In this document: positions 45,572-55,132 of the stretch, piece by piece
Numbering within the stretch: position 1 is the stretch's first letter
Layout of the letters: each line of letters opens with the position of its first letter
From: Glaciecola sp049650345
Lineage (GTDB): Bacteria > Pseudomonadota > Gammaproteobacteria > Enterobacterales > Alteromonadaceae
Assembly (NCBI GenBank): GCA_049650345.1
Contig: JBARZY010000133.1
Span: forward strand, 1-64,000
DNA: 64,000 nt
Reading direction: 5' to 3'
The notes under the pieces: generated by a model
What the model saw: the letters and a program-made list of their open reading frames with translations, nothing else
Database searches by the model: none
What the model was told of the DNA's origin: nothing
Position numbers and translations under genes: made by a program

Positions 45572-46450
45572 TTATTCAGCATTAGGTAATTCAACCACCG
45601 GCGCAGATTTAGCGTAGTGTAACTTATGCAAAATACTGAATACTTTATCGCGCATATTGCGGCGGTCAACAATCATGTCAATGGCGCCTTTTTCGAGCAA
45701 AAACTCACTACGTTGAAAGCCTTCTGGTAACTTTTCGCGCACCGTTTGCTCAATAACACGGGGGCCTGCGAAGCCAATTAGCGCCTTTGGTTCGGCAATG
45801 TTTATGTCGCCTAGCATAGCTAAACTGGCTGATACACCGCCCATAGTTGGGTCGGTTAATACCGAAATATACGGTAGGCCTTTTTCGCTCAGCTTCGCCA
45901 ACGCCGCACTGGTTTTAGCCATTTGCATTAACGACAACAGGGCTTCTTGCATACGCGCTCCGCCACTGGTAGAGAAACAAATAAACGGACAGTTGTTTTC
46001 AATTGCTGCATTAACGCCTGCAACAAATTTGGCCCCTACTACCGACGCCATAGAGCCGCCTAAAAATGCAAACTCAAAACTGGCTACCACAATCGGCTTG
46101 CCATTTAATGTGCCCTTCATTACCACCAATGCGTCTTTTTCATTAGTGGCTTTTTGGGCGGCGTTTATACGATCTTTATAACGTTTAGAATCTTTGAATT
46201 TTAGAATATCTTGTGGTTCAAAATCGTTGGCCAACTCGTTTCTATCAGCACTGTCTAAAAATGCGTTGATTCGCCCTCTGGCAGTAATGCGCATATGGTG
46301 ATCGCACTTAGGGCAAACTTCTAATTGTTTTTCTAATTCTGTTTTGTACAACACTGCATTGCATGAAGAACACTTGGTCCAAATGCCCTCAGGTACATTG
46401 CTTTTCATGCCCGACTGTGTTTTTGGCAGTATCTTTTCTATCCAACTCAT
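45572..46450 (-). CDS. accD: Acetyl-CoA carboxylase carboxyltransferase subunit beta
   Basis: AccD with AccA transfers the carboxyl group from carboxybiotin to acetyl-CoA, forming malonyl-CoA for fatty acid synthesis. The N-terminal zinc ribbon is CSSC at 27-30 and CPKC at 46-49, the same positions as in E. coli. The crotonase-like core includes FLGGSMASVVGAKF, SGGARMQEALLSLMQM and PTMGGVSASLAMLGD. The 292-residue length is normal. AGGAA lies 6 bases before the ATG. A 145-base gap to truA upstream could hold its own promoter. Confidence 0.98.
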   Translation of the reverse strand: MSWIEKILPKTQSGMKSNVPEGIWTKCSSCNAVLYKTELEKQLEVCPKCDHHMRITARGRINAFLDSADRNELANDFEPQDILKFKDSKRYKDRINAAQKATNEKDALVVMKGTLNGKPIVVASFEFAFLGGSMASVVGAKFVAGVNAAIENNCPFICFSTSGGARMQEALLSLMQMAKTSAALAKLSEKGLPYISVLTDPTMGGVSASLAMLGDINIAEPKALIGFAGPRVIEQTVREKLPEGFQRSEFLLEKGAIDMIVDRRNMRDKVFSILHKLHYAKSAPVVELPNAE

Positions 46451-46595
46451 GAAACATTCCTGTTTTTATCGTTTTATTACGAATACTTAACTGAGTATAG
46501 CGTATCAATGGGTAAATTAAACGCGCCGATTAAAACACAAAAGCCGCATTTACTGAATCTATAACTGGTCTAAAGTGTGACCCCATAACAGCAAA

Positions 46596-47411
46596 TTAGT
46601 TTGGTATAAATAATGGTCCTAAATCTGTTTTAGGAATAGCAAACTCTTCTGGGTAGTCAACCTTAACCAAATATAAGCCATGAGGCTTTGCCGTTGCTGC
46701 AGCTTGGGTTCTGTCTTTTAAGGCCAATAAGTGGGCGAGCCAATCAACGTTTTGCTCCCCAGTACCTACCTTTATTAGCGAGCCGACAATGTTGCGTACC
46801 ATATGGTGTAAAAATGCATTGGCTTTTACGTCAACAATGACATAACGCTGCATGCGATACACACTAATTGCTTCAATATGCCTATATGGCGTTTTACTTT
46901 GGCAATGCGACGCTCTAAACGAAGTATAGTCGTTTTCACCCACTAAACATTGGGCGCTTTCATGCATCAAGGCTTCATTTAGTGGTTCAAACACATGGGT
47001 CACGCCATTACCGAATACGCCACTGCGCAATGGATTGTTGTAAATAATATATCGATACCTGCGCGCAAATGCGGTATATCTGGCATGAAAATCAAATGAT
47101 ACTGGTTTTGCCCAAGTAACAGCTATATCAGGTGGCAATATAGTGTTCATACCACGGGTGTAAGCTTTTAAAGGCCGTTCAACTTGCGTATCAAAATGCA
47201 CGACTTGAGCGGTTGCATGCACACCTGCGTCGGTGCGACCTGCACAAGTAATGGTAACCTTTTCAATTAAAATTTTGGCTAAGGCATCCTCTACTTGCTT
47301 TTGAATAGAATCAGCATGGGCTTGTCGCTGCCATCCTCTGTAATTTGAGCCAGTATATTCGATGCCTAGGGCAATGCGCTGGCCCATTCTTGGTGTGCTA
47401 GTATCGGTCAT
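46596..47411 (-). CDS. truA: tRNA pseudouridine(38-40) synthase
   Basis: TruA isomerises uridines 38-40 in the anticodon arm of many tRNAs. The catalytic aspartate lies in CAGRTDAGVHATAQV, with RYRYIIYN and FLHHMVRNIVGSLIKVG as further family blocks. The 271-residue length is normal. It is 11 bases downstream of rluB and so belongs to the yciO-scpA-scpB-rluB transcript, instead of following fimV as in many relatives. Confidence 0.97.
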   Translation of the reverse strand: MTDTSTPRMGQRIALGIEYTGSNYRGWQRQAHADSIQKQVEDALAKILIEKVTITCAGRTDAGVHATAQVVHFDTQVERPLKAYTRGMNTILPPDIAVTWAKPVSFDFHARYTAFARRYRYIIYNNPLRSGVFGNGVTHVFEPLNEALMHESAQCLVGENDYTSFRASHCQSKTPYRHIEAISVYRMQRYVIVDVKANAFLHHMVRNIVGSLIKVGTGEQNVDWLAHLLALKDRTQAAATAKPHGLYLVKVDYPEEFAIPKTDLGPLFIPN

Positions 47412-47422
47412 TACGGCTGTGC

Positions 47423-48316
47423 TTATCGCGTTTGATTACGACGTTGACGCTGACCTGAACTGACTTTATTCAGCTTGTGCTTGCGCACGCTTCGGCGCAT
47501 GCGACTTAACTTGGTATGATCAAGGGTTTCGGGCTTGTGTATTTTGCTTACGGTTTCAGGCGGAAGTTGCACCATTTTTCGCAAGCTATTTAAATTATCG
47601 ATGTCTAGTTCTACCCATGCGCCTTGGGGCAAACGTTTAAACAATTCTAAGTTGCCATAGCGCACTCTAATTAAGCGGCTCACTTGCAAACCCTGTGATT
47701 CCCACAAGCGACGCACTTCTCTGTTGCGGCCCTCAGACAAGGTAACATTAAACCAGTGATTTAAGCTTTCAGGATCGCTGGGGCGCACATGGATGTGATT
47801 AAACTTAGCCATGCCGTCTTCTAGCTCTACGCCGGCGCTTAAAGTACGTAAAATAGCAGGTGTCACATCACCAAATACGCGTACTGCATATTCACGCTCA
47901 ACCTCATGACTTGGATGCATTAAGCGATTTGCTAACTCACCGTCGTTGGTAAACAACAGTAATCCACTTGTATTTATGTCAAGGCGCCCTACGGTTATCC
48001 AGCGTTCGCCTTGTAAGTGCGGTAAACGTTCAAATACAGTGGGCCTGCCTTCTGGGTCAACGCGCGCGCACAACTCGCCTTCAGGTTTGTTGTACATCAG
48101 TACCCTACAGGGTGACTTTTCTTTATTACGGGTAATTTCGTGGCCATCAACCACAACTTTATCGTTTATTTCGACTCTGTCGCCTAAGCTAGCTTTTTTG
48201 CCATTTACGCTTATGCGCCCTTCTTGAATCCATCGTTCCATTTCACGGCGTGAACCTAAACCGTTATTGGCCAGCACTTTTTGTAGCTTCTCAGATACAG
48301 GTGTTTTTGATGTCAT
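47423..48316 (-). CDS. rluB: 23S rRNA pseudouridine(2605) synthase RluB
   Basis: RluB modifies U2605 of 23S rRNA. An S4 RNA-binding domain (residues about 8-65, KLQKVLANNGLGSRREMERWI) precedes the catalytic domain with the aspartate in VGRLDINTSGLLLFTNDGEL and the strand REYAVRVFG. The C-terminal tail from about residue 255 is basic, as is typical for RluB compared with RluE/F. The start ATG overlaps the last base of scpB, indicating translational coupling. Confidence 0.93.
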   Translation of the reverse strand: MTSKTPVSEKLQKVLANNGLGSRREMERWIQEGRISVNGKKASLGDRVEINDKVVVDGHEITRNKEKSPCRVLMYNKPEGELCARVDPEGRPTVFERLPHLQGERWITVGRLDINTSGLLLFTNDGELANRLMHPSHEVEREYAVRVFGDVTPAILRTLSAGVELEDGMAKFNHIHVRPSDPESLNHWFNVTLSEGRNREVRRLWESQGLQVSRLIRVRYGNLELFKRLPQGAWVELDIDNLNSLRKMVQLPPETVSKIHKPETLDHTKLSRMRRSVRKHKLNKVSSGQRQRRNQTR

Positions 48317-48951
48317 TAGTGTATGTTTGCCTTATCAGCAGGCAATAAATCGCCTTGTGTTTGCTCTTTGTCAAGTGTTACCTCTGCCGCACTAGACGCC
48401 GCTATAGCAGCATCTATATTAGCAGCAAACTCTTCTGCAGAAGGTAATTCACTTAACGACTTTAAAGAAAAATAATCCAAAAATATGGATGTGGTGGCGA
48501 GTAATGCAGGCCTACCAGGGACTTCTTTATGCCCCACTACTTTAATCCAGTTTCGTTCAGTTAACGAACGTATAATATTACTACTTACCGCCACACCGCG
48601 TATGTCTTCTATTTCACCGCGTGTTATAGGTTGTTTGTAAGCAATGAGCGCCAAGGTTTCAAGCATCGCGCGAGAATATTTGGGTACGGTTTCTTGCCAT
48701 AACTTACTGAGTAATTGCCCTAAGCCCGACTCAGATTGAAACCGGTAGCCCGATGCCACTTTCAGTAGCACAATGCCACGACCCGCATAATCAAGTTCCA
48801 ACTCTTTTAAGGCTTTGTTTAATTGCCGGGTAGAAACCTGTAAATCTGACAATATTGTGCTGCGCATACGATCAACGCTTAAGGGTTGTTCGCTTACAAA
48901 AATAGCAGCCTCAACGAGTTGCTTGAGTTGTTGGTCAGATATCTTGCTCAT
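48316..48951 (-). CDS. scpB: Segregation and condensation protein B
   Basis: ScpB is a winged-helix kleisin-interacting subunit that with ScpA and SMC compacts and separates chromosomes. Family blocks are QLVEAAIFVSEQPLSVDR, ALETLALIAYKQPITRGEIE and RNWIKVVGHKEVPGRPAL. The ATG at 48951 has AGGTG at good distance; a GTG six bases further upstream is the alternative. It overlaps scpA by 17 bases and is followed directly by rluB. The alanine- and serine-rich tail after residue 175 is probably disordered. Confidence 0.94.
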   Translation of the reverse strand: MSKISDQQLKQLVEAAIFVSEQPLSVDRMRSTILSDLQVSTRQLNKALKELELDYAGRGIVLLKVASGYRFQSESGLGQLLSKLWQETVPKYSRAMLETLALIAYKQPITRGEIEDIRGVAVSSNIIRSLTERNWIKVVGHKEVPGRPALLATTSIFLDYFSLKSLSELPSAEEFAANIDAAIAASSAAEVTLDKEQTQGDLLPADKANIH

Positions 48952-49804
48952 ATTCACCTAGTTTAACATGAAGATTGCCAAAAGGTGCGCCTTGTTCCAA
49001 TACAATCAACGATTCTTTTACCAATTCCAAAATAGCTATAAACGTAACTACCACGCCCGCTTTGCCCTCAGTCGCCACTAACAATTCATCAAGCGGTGTA
49101 AAGCGGCTGTGGGATAGAGTTTGCAGAATACGGCTCATACGCTCTCGGGTAGACAATACCTCGCGATCTATCTGGTGATTGTCGAATGCACTAGCGCGTT
49201 GCATGACCTGATAAAAGGCCACCACTAGCTCTTGCAATTGCACTTGTGGCAGGTGTTTTATGGGCTGCACGTTGTCGCTAACATCGGCATGGGCGAGATG
49301 AATATCGCGTTGTAAACGCGGCGCCAAATCAAGGCCTTCAGCCGCCTTTTTAATTCGCTCATATTCTTTTAAACGGCGTATTAATTCGGCTCTAGGGTCA
49401 ACTTCTTCTTCATCATCATTATTGTATACAGGCAATAACAAGCGCGACTTAATTTCGGCCAGCATTGCCGCCATCAACAAGTACTCGCCAGCAAGCTCAA
49501 GCTTCACATCGGTCATTACATCTACGTATTCCATGTATTGCTGCGTAACTTGCAATACCGGTAGCTCAACAATATCGAACTTTTGTTTACGAATAAGATA
49601 CAAGAGTAAATCTAAGGGCCCCTCAAAGGTTTCTAGAATAACCTCAAGTGCCTCGGGCGGAATGTATAAATCTTCGGGCTTGGTAATTAACGCTTCGCCA
49701 TTAACAAAGGCTAGGGCTAGGGGCTGCTGCTGACTTATTTGCGCAGCAGGCTCGCTAGTTGCTTGCTCGGAAGCATTCGAACGGGGATTAATAGGCTCAG
49801 CCAT
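48935..49804 (-). CDS. scpA: Segregation and condensation protein A (kleisin)
   Basis: ScpA bridges the SMC heads. The conserved N-terminal block FEGPLDLLLYLIRKQKFDI begins at about residue 57, followed by YLLMAAMLAEIKSRLLLP, and the C-terminal winged helix ends with VTFIAILELVKESLIVLEQ. ATG 49804 gives 289 residues; a longer frame running back into the yciO gene would add a segment without similarity. The first 50 residues are a low-complexity extension rich in serine, alanine and glutamine. Confidence 0.94.
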   Translation of the reverse strand: MAEPINPRSNASEQATSEPAAQISQQQPLALAFVNGEALITKPEDLYIPPEALEVILETFEGPLDLLLYLIRKQKFDIVELPVLQVTQQYMEYVDVMTDVKLELAGEYLLMAAMLAEIKSRLLLPVYNNDDEEEVDPRAELIRRLKEYERIKKAAEGLDLAPRLQRDIHLAHADVSDNVQPIKHLPQVQLQELVVAFYQVMQRASAFDNHQIDREVLSTRERMSRILQTLSHSRFTPLDELLVATEGKAGVVVTFIAILELVKESLIVLEQGAPFGNLHVKLGEYEQDI

Positions 49805-49808
49805 AAGC

Positions 49809-50429
49809 TTACTCAAACGGCGCTGGGTCACCACTACCGTGTCTAATAATGGTTGACTCACCTTCTGACATATCAATAACGGTGGTGGCCTGCTCACCCA
49901 AATAGCCACCATGAATGATTAAGCCTACGCGGCGCTCAAGCTTATCTCTGATATCATCAGGGTCGCTTTCAGCAATGTCGGCGTTGGGTAAAATTAAGGT
50001 TGTTGACATTAGCGGCTCGCCTAGCTCTTCCAATATAGCTAACGCAATTGGGTTGTTTGGTACACGTATACCAATGGTTTTGCGTTTTGGATTTTGTAAG
50101 CGTTTAGGCACCTCTTTGGTGGCTTTTAAAATAAAGGTGTAAGGGCCTGGCGTATTATTCTTAATTTGCCTGAACGCCGTATTGTCTACCCGCGCATATA
50201 AAGACAATTCAGACATGTCTCTACACATTAAAGTAAAGTTATGATTTTTGGGAATATCACGAATTTGGCAAATTTGTTCAAGCGCCCGCTTGTTCTCCAT
50301 TTGACAGCCAATGGCATAACCAGAATCGGTCGGATAAACCACCACTTCGCCGTTTTTAATTAACTCGCAGGTTTGTTTAATTAGGCGTGTTTGTGGTGTG
50401 TCGGGATGGATGTAAAAAAACTGACTCAT
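49809..50429 (-). CDS. yciO: YciO, YrdC/Sua5-family protein
   Basis: A 206-residue protein matching E. coli YciO closely from its first residues (MSQFFYIHPD) and at the same length. It has the YrdC fold with nucleotide-binding VVVYPTDSGYAIGCQ, RDMSELSLYARVDN and the phosphate-binding loop region RKTIGIRVPNNPIA. YciO is related to the TsaC enzyme that makes threonylcarbamoyl-AMP for t6A tRNA, but its own physiological role is less clear. It starts a leftward gene cluster, scpA beginning 4 bases after its stop. E. coli has yciO next to the yciV/trp region too. Confidence 0.92.
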   Translation of the reverse strand: MSQFFYIHPDTPQTRLIKQTCELIKNGEVVVYPTDSGYAIGCQMENKRALEQICQIRDIPKNHNFTLMCRDMSELSLYARVDNTAFRQIKNNTPGPYTFILKATKEVPKRLQNPKRKTIGIRVPNNPIALAILEELGEPLMSTTLILPNADIAESDPDDIRDKLERRVGLIIHGGYLGEQATTVIDMSEGESTIIRHGSGDPAPFE

Positions 50430-50494
50430 GAGTTTGGCTTCTTGGTTACCTGTGCGCCAGAAGTATACCAAACATTTGTGCGTGTCGCTCTATT

Positions 50495-50540
50495 TAAAAC
50501 ATGGCTAACATTAGCTTATATAGTGCTATTGTTAGCCATG
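50495..50540 (-). terminator. Terminator of the AcrAB-like pump operon
   Basis: CATGGCTAACA (50500-50510) and TGTTAGCCATG (50530-50540) are perfect complements, and the inner TAGC/GCTA extends the stem to about 16 bp with one mismatch. On the minus strand it is followed by TTTTAAAT, so it terminates the leftward RND transcript before yciO. Confidence 0.8.
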
Positions 50541-50558
50541 TATCAAGATGTCTACTTG

Positions 50559-53500
50559 CTAACTACGATTCACCTCGCTACTACTCGCAGTACCCGCGGC
50601 CCATTTGTAAAATAGTGGCGTAAGCAACAAGCCAAATACCGTCACACCAATCATTCCAGCGAACACTGCCACACCCATTGCTTGACGCATCTCTGCGCCT
50701 GCTCCCGATGCTAGCACTAGCGGTAGTACCCCCATAATAAAGGCAATTGACGTCATCAATATAGGGCGCAAACGTAATCTAGCGGCTTGCATTACTGCAT
50801 CAAACGCAGACATGCCCTGATGTTGAAGCTCTTTTGCAAACTCTACAATTAAAATGGCGTTTTTAGTCGCAAGCCCTACCAACACAATTAGGCCAATTTG
50901 CGTAAAGATATTGTTGTCGCCACCATAAATATTGACACCAACGATTGCCGACAACAAGGTCATTGGCACAATTAAAATAATCGCCACGGGTAAGGTTAGG
51001 CTTTCATATTGCGCCGCTAAGACTAAAAAAACCAACACCACAATTAAGGGCAACACAAGCAATGCAGTATTGCCGGCTAGTTCTTGTTGATACGCCAAAT
51101 CAGTCCACGTGTAATCAACACCCAATGGCAACGTCGCTTGTAGAATTTTTTCCATCGCGGCTTGCGCCTCGCCGCTACTGAAACCTGCACTGGGTCCAGC
51201 ATTGATATCAGCTGTGGTGTAACCGTTATAACGCATTACGCGATCAGGTCCCGCCACATTGCTAATACTAACAAAAGAACCAAGCGGTACCATATCACCG
51301 TTGTTGTTGCGCAATTCTAGTTGTTCAATTTGCGAGGGCTCTTGGCGAAAGCCTTGTTCAGCTTGTAGGTTAACCTGATACGTACGGCCAAATTGGTTGA
51401 AGTCATTTACATACAATGAACCTAGGTATATTTGCATGGTTCTAAAAATATCACTAATAGACACGCCTTGGCTTTTTGCTTTATCGCGGTCAATATCAAC
51501 TTGCAACTGCGGCACATTTACTTGATAGCTTGAAAATACACCGGCTAGCTCGGGCGTTTGCCAAGCCTGCATGAGCACTTCTTGGGTGACCTTAAATAAC
51601 TCGTTATAGCCTAAGTTACCTTTGTCGAGTAACTGTAGTTTAAATCCGCCTATAGTACCCAAGCCCTGAACGGGAGGCGGCGGAAAAATAGCAATAAAGG
51701 CCTCTTGGATACTGCCAAACTGCGCACCTAAATCCGCCGCTATGGCATTAGCTGACAATGCATCGGTATTGCGTGCATCGAAGTCTTTTAAGGTGACAAA
51801 CACAATTCCGGCATTGGTACTGTTAGTAAAACCATTAATACTTAAGCCAGGAAAGGCAACGGTAGACTCAACGCCCGGATGCTTGAGCGCCATGGCCGAC
51901 ATTTCCCGAATCACTTGTTCCGAACGTTCAAGCGAAGCTGCATCGGGTAACTGAGCAAAGCTCACTAAATATTGCTTATCTTGCCCCGGTACATAGCCTG
52001 TTGGCGTGTTCACAAACTGCATACCCGTTAGCCCAAGCAAACCCGCATACAATATGCCAACAATAGCGCCCGAGCGTAAGATACGTAAAATTGCACCTGA
52101 ATATACTTGCTGCAAGCGACTAAAAAAGGCATTAAACGGCGTAAATACCCACCTACCAAATAAACGGTTAATGCCACGTGTTAACAAGTCGTGTTTGGCC
52201 TGTTTAGGCTTAAGTAACAAGGCGGCCAATGCTGGACTTAAGGTAAGTGAGTTAAACATAGAAATTACCGTAGAAATGGTAATGGTAAGTGCAAATTGCT
52301 TATAAAATTGCCCTGTCAAGCCCGACATGAATGCCGTAGGAATAAACACCGCAGCCAATACAAGGGTGGTAGCAACTATGGGGCCGGTTACCTCTTTCAT
52401 TGCTTTTTCTGTTGCCTTTATGGGCGATAATCCCTCTTCAATATTCCGTTCAACGTTTTCGACCACAACAATGGCGTCATCTACTACAATGCCAATGGCT
52501 AATACCAAACCAAATAACGACAATGCGTTTAGTGAAAACCCCAGTAAATGCATGACGGCAAACGTTCCTACCAGAGACACAGGCACTGCCACTAAGGGGA
52601 TAATAGACGCACGCCACGTTTGCAAAAACAAGATAACCACTAATACAACTAACAGCACCGCTTCAAATAGCGTTTTAACCACCGCTTCTATCGATCCTCG
52701 AACAAAAACCGTGGGGTCATAGACAATTTCATAATCAAGGCCTTGGGGGAAAGCTTGCTTAAGTACGGCCATGCGCGCCCGCACGTTGTCTGAAATTTGT
52801 ATGGCGTTTGAGCCTGCCGCCTGAAAAATAGGTAATGCTACCGCTGACTTATTGTTTAATAATGAACGCAAGGCATAGAAATCAGAGCCTAACTCTATTC
52901 TTGCCACATCTTTTAGACGCACGATTTCGCCATTGTCGCCAATTTTTATAATGATGTTTTCAAACTCTTCAGGAGTTTCAAGCCGACCTTTTACATTGAT
53001 TAATAACTGAAAATCACTACTACCGCTAGGTTGCGCACCTAAACTACCCGCTGCAGCCTGTTGATTTTGTTCACTAATGGCATTGGCCACATCCATGGCG
53101 GTTAAATTCAAGTTGGCCACCTTACTTGGATCGACCCAAATCCGCATGCTGTATTCACCCGCACCGAATAGTTGTACGTCACCAACACCCGCAATACTGG
53201 CTAATTCGTTTTTAACATTGATATGCGCATAGTTAGATAAATACAGCGTATCGTAAGTATCGTCTGCAGACGTTAAATGCACCACCATGGTAAGATCGGG
53301 GGATGATTTTTTAGTGGTCACTCCCAACCTTTGTACTTCTTGTGGCAACCTTGCGAGCGCCCTATCAACCCGTGATTTTACGTGGGCTTCTGCCAAATCA
53401 ATATTAGTGCCTATGGCAAAAGTAACGGTTAGCTTCATGCGCCCATCGGTGGTTGCCTGAGATGACATATACAGCATACTTTCTGTACCCTGCAACTCTT

Positions 53501-53705
53501 GCTCAATAGGAGCTGCAACGGTTTCGGCAATAGTTTTTGGATTGGCGCCGGGATAAGCTGCCGACACCACGACAGTAGGTGGCACAACTTCTGGATATTC
53601 GGTTATGGGTAGCTGTGAAACCGACAACGCGCCGGCGATGAATATTAAAATTGACAGCACCGCCGCAAAAATGGGGCGGCGAATGAAAAATTGTGAAAAA
53701 TTCAT
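50559..53705 (-). CDS. AcrB/MexB-like RND multidrug efflux transporter (HAE1 family)
   Basis: A 1048-residue proton-coupled drug exporter. Family hallmarks are FFIRRPIFAAVLSILIFIAG at the first helix, PVSLVGTFAVMHLLGFSLN, LFGLVLAIGIVVDDAIVVVEN with the paired aspartates of the proton relay, and LATKNAILIVEFAKEL in the second half. The start at 53705 has AGGA about 7 bases upstream and gives MNFSQFFIRR. The adaptor gene ends 7 bases upstream, so it is the second gene of a two-gene operon ending in a strong hairpin. No outer-membrane channel gene is nearby. Confidence 0.95.
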   Translation of the reverse strand: MNFSQFFIRRPIFAAVLSILIFIAGALSVSQLPITEYPEVVPPTVVVSAAYPGANPKTIAETVAAPIEQELQGTESMLYMSSQATTDGRMKLTVTFAIGTNIDLAEAHVKSRVDRALARLPQEVQRLGVTTKKSSPDLTMVVHLTSADDTYDTLYLSNYAHINVKNELASIAGVGDVQLFGAGEYSMRIWVDPSKVANLNLTAMDVANAISEQNQQAAAGSLGAQPSGSSDFQLLINVKGRLETPEEFENIIIKIGDNGEIVRLKDVARIELGSDFYALRSLLNNKSAVALPIFQAAGSNAIQISDNVRARMAVLKQAFPQGLDYEIVYDPTVFVRGSIEAVVKTLFEAVLLVVLVVILFLQTWRASIIPLVAVPVSLVGTFAVMHLLGFSLNALSLFGLVLAIGIVVDDAIVVVENVERNIEEGLSPIKATEKAMKEVTGPIVATTLVLAAVFIPTAFMSGLTGQFYKQFALTITISTVISMFNSLTLSPALAALLLKPKQAKHDLLTRGINRLFGRWVFTPFNAFFSRLQQVYSGAILRILRSGAIVGILYAGLLGLTGMQFVNTPTGYVPGQDKQYLVSFAQLPDAASLERSEQVIREMSAMALKHPGVESTVAFPGLSINGFTNSTNAGIVFVTLKDFDARNTDALSANAIAADLGAQFGSIQEAFIAIFPPPPVQGLGTIGGFKLQLLDKGNLGYNELFKVTQEVLMQAWQTPELAGVFSSYQVNVPQLQVDIDRDKAKSQGVSISDIFRTMQIYLGSLYVNDFNQFGRTYQVNLQAEQGFRQEPSQIEQLELRNNNGDMVPLGSFVSISNVAGPDRVMRYNGYTTADINAGPSAGFSSGEAQAAMEKILQATLPLGVDYTWTDLAYQQELAGNTALLVLPLIVVLVFLVLAAQYESLTLPVAIILIVPMTLLSAIVGVNIYGGDNNIFTQIGLIVLVGLATKNAILIVEFAKELQHQGMSAFDAVMQAARLRLRPILMTSIAFIMGVLPLVLASGAGAEMRQAMGVAVFAGMIGVTVFGLLLTPLFYKWAAGTASSSEVNRS

Positions 53706-53712
53706 AATATTC

Positions 53713-54939
53713 CTAGTGGCCAATGCTAACCAACGGCACGGACTGGCTGCGTTTCGCCGCTATCGAATCATTGTGCAATTTTTGTATACGAGCGATATTG
53801 TTTTGTGTTTGTTTGATCGCCGCCATGCTCGACGGACTTGCCATTTCAACCATATTGGTTTGTACTGCCGTTCCAGGTTGAATACGCTGTAGACCATTTA
53901 CCACAATATTGTCTCCCGGTAACAAACCGCTGGTAATAATGCGTAATCCTTGTACTTTTTCGCCCAACATTACAGCCCGGTATTCCGCCACGCTGTTGTC
54001 GTTTACCACCAGCACATATTTATTGCTTAAATCAGTGCCAATTGCTGCATCTTGAATTAATATTGCATTTTCTTTCACGCTGCCAAATACCCGCAAACGG
54101 CTAAATAAGCCAGGTACTAGCATATCGTTTTCATTACTAACAACTGCCCTAGCGCGTATTGTGCCTGTTTGCGTGTTAATACGGTTATCCACAAAATCAA
54201 TCACCCCACTAATATTATATTGGTCATTTTGCACACTCATAAGTACCGGCATTGCTTGAGCATTTGCATTTGCCGCTTTGTATTCTAGTAAAGTTGTTTG
54301 ATTGGCATCAAAATACGTATATAACTCGTTAGTTGAAACCAAATTAGTGAGCACCGATTGACCCGCTGTCACCAAATTACCCCGCGTGATGTACGCATGT
54401 GATACCTTGCCGCTTATTGGTGCTTTTACCTGCGTATAACTCAATTGTAAGTTAGCTAAGTCTAGCGCCGCATTCACCGCATCAACGCGTGCTTTGCTTT
54501 GCTCAACATTGGCCTCACGTTCGTCGAGTTGACCGATTGAAACCGCTCGTTGCGCACTTAACTTAGTCGCTCGAGCAAATTCTTTTTTGGCCAATTTATA
54601 TTGGCTATTGGCACTGGCTAAATCGGCTTTTAAGCGATTCACTTCAGCTACAAAAGGCGCAGAGTCTATGCTAAACAATACATCATTTTGTTCCACAGTA
54701 GAGCCTTCAGTAAAGTGAACCTGCTCAATGTAACCCGATACCCTAGGACGCAGCTCAATGCTTTGCGGGGCTTGTGTAATACCGGTAAATTCATGCCAAT
54801 CGGCTAAGTTAGCAACAGCCACCGGCGCAACCTCCACACTTGGAGCAGTAAGGTTTTGCTGTGTTACTTGTTGCTCACCACAGGCACTCAGTGCAGCCAG
54901 CGCGACAATCGTTAATGTAATAGTGCGTAAATGCGTCAT
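53713..54939 (-). CDS. AcrA/MexE-like RND periplasmic adaptor lipoprotein
   Basis: The membrane fusion partner of the downstream RND pump. From ATG 54939 the signal peptide ends with the lipobox LSAC (C20). Lipoyl-like half motifs are IELRPRVSGYIEQVHFTEG and YTQVKAPISGKVSHAYIT around an alpha-hairpin, and the beta-barrel region includes RINTQTGTIRARAVV. The product is 408 residues. An upstream in-frame start at 54987 would add a region that disrupts the signal peptide. It is divergent from the LysR gene (193 bases between), which is the probable regulator. Confidence 0.94.
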   Translation of the reverse strand: MTHLRTITLTIVALAALSACGEQQVTQQNLTAPSVEVAPVAVANLADWHEFTGITQAPQSIELRPRVSGYIEQVHFTEGSTVEQNDVLFSIDSAPFVAEVNRLKADLASANSQYKLAKKEFARATKLSAQRAVSIGQLDEREANVEQSKARVDAVNAALDLANLQLSYTQVKAPISGKVSHAYITRGNLVTAGQSVLTNLVSTNELYTYFDANQTTLLEYKAANANAQAMPVLMSVQNDQYNISGVIDFVDNRINTQTGTIRARAVVSNENDMLVPGLFSRLRVFGSVKENAILIQDAAIGTDLSNKYVLVVNDNSVAEYRAVMLGEKVQGLRIITSGLLPGDNIVVNGLQRIQPGTAVQTNMVEMASPSSMAAIKQTQNNIARIQKLHNDSIAAKRSQSVPLVSIGH

Positions 54940-55132
54940 GATGTTTCTCTTTCTCGTATTTGATGCCACGATAATAAAGGCAACCAAAGCATTAATATAA
55001 TTATATAAAAATATACAATATATTTTTTAATGTGATACATTAAACTATTAACAAAATAGTCGAAAACTTTACATCCTGTAACATAAAGAAATGATGTAAC
55101 ACACTGTTTATATTGATAAAAAGGAAACCCAC

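Noticed and set aside
46565..46592. Second copy of the GGGGTCAGAGT repeat (minus strand)
   Set aside because: Only about nine bases match and the flanking inverted repeat is missing, so I list it only as support for the finding at 59362, not as a feature.
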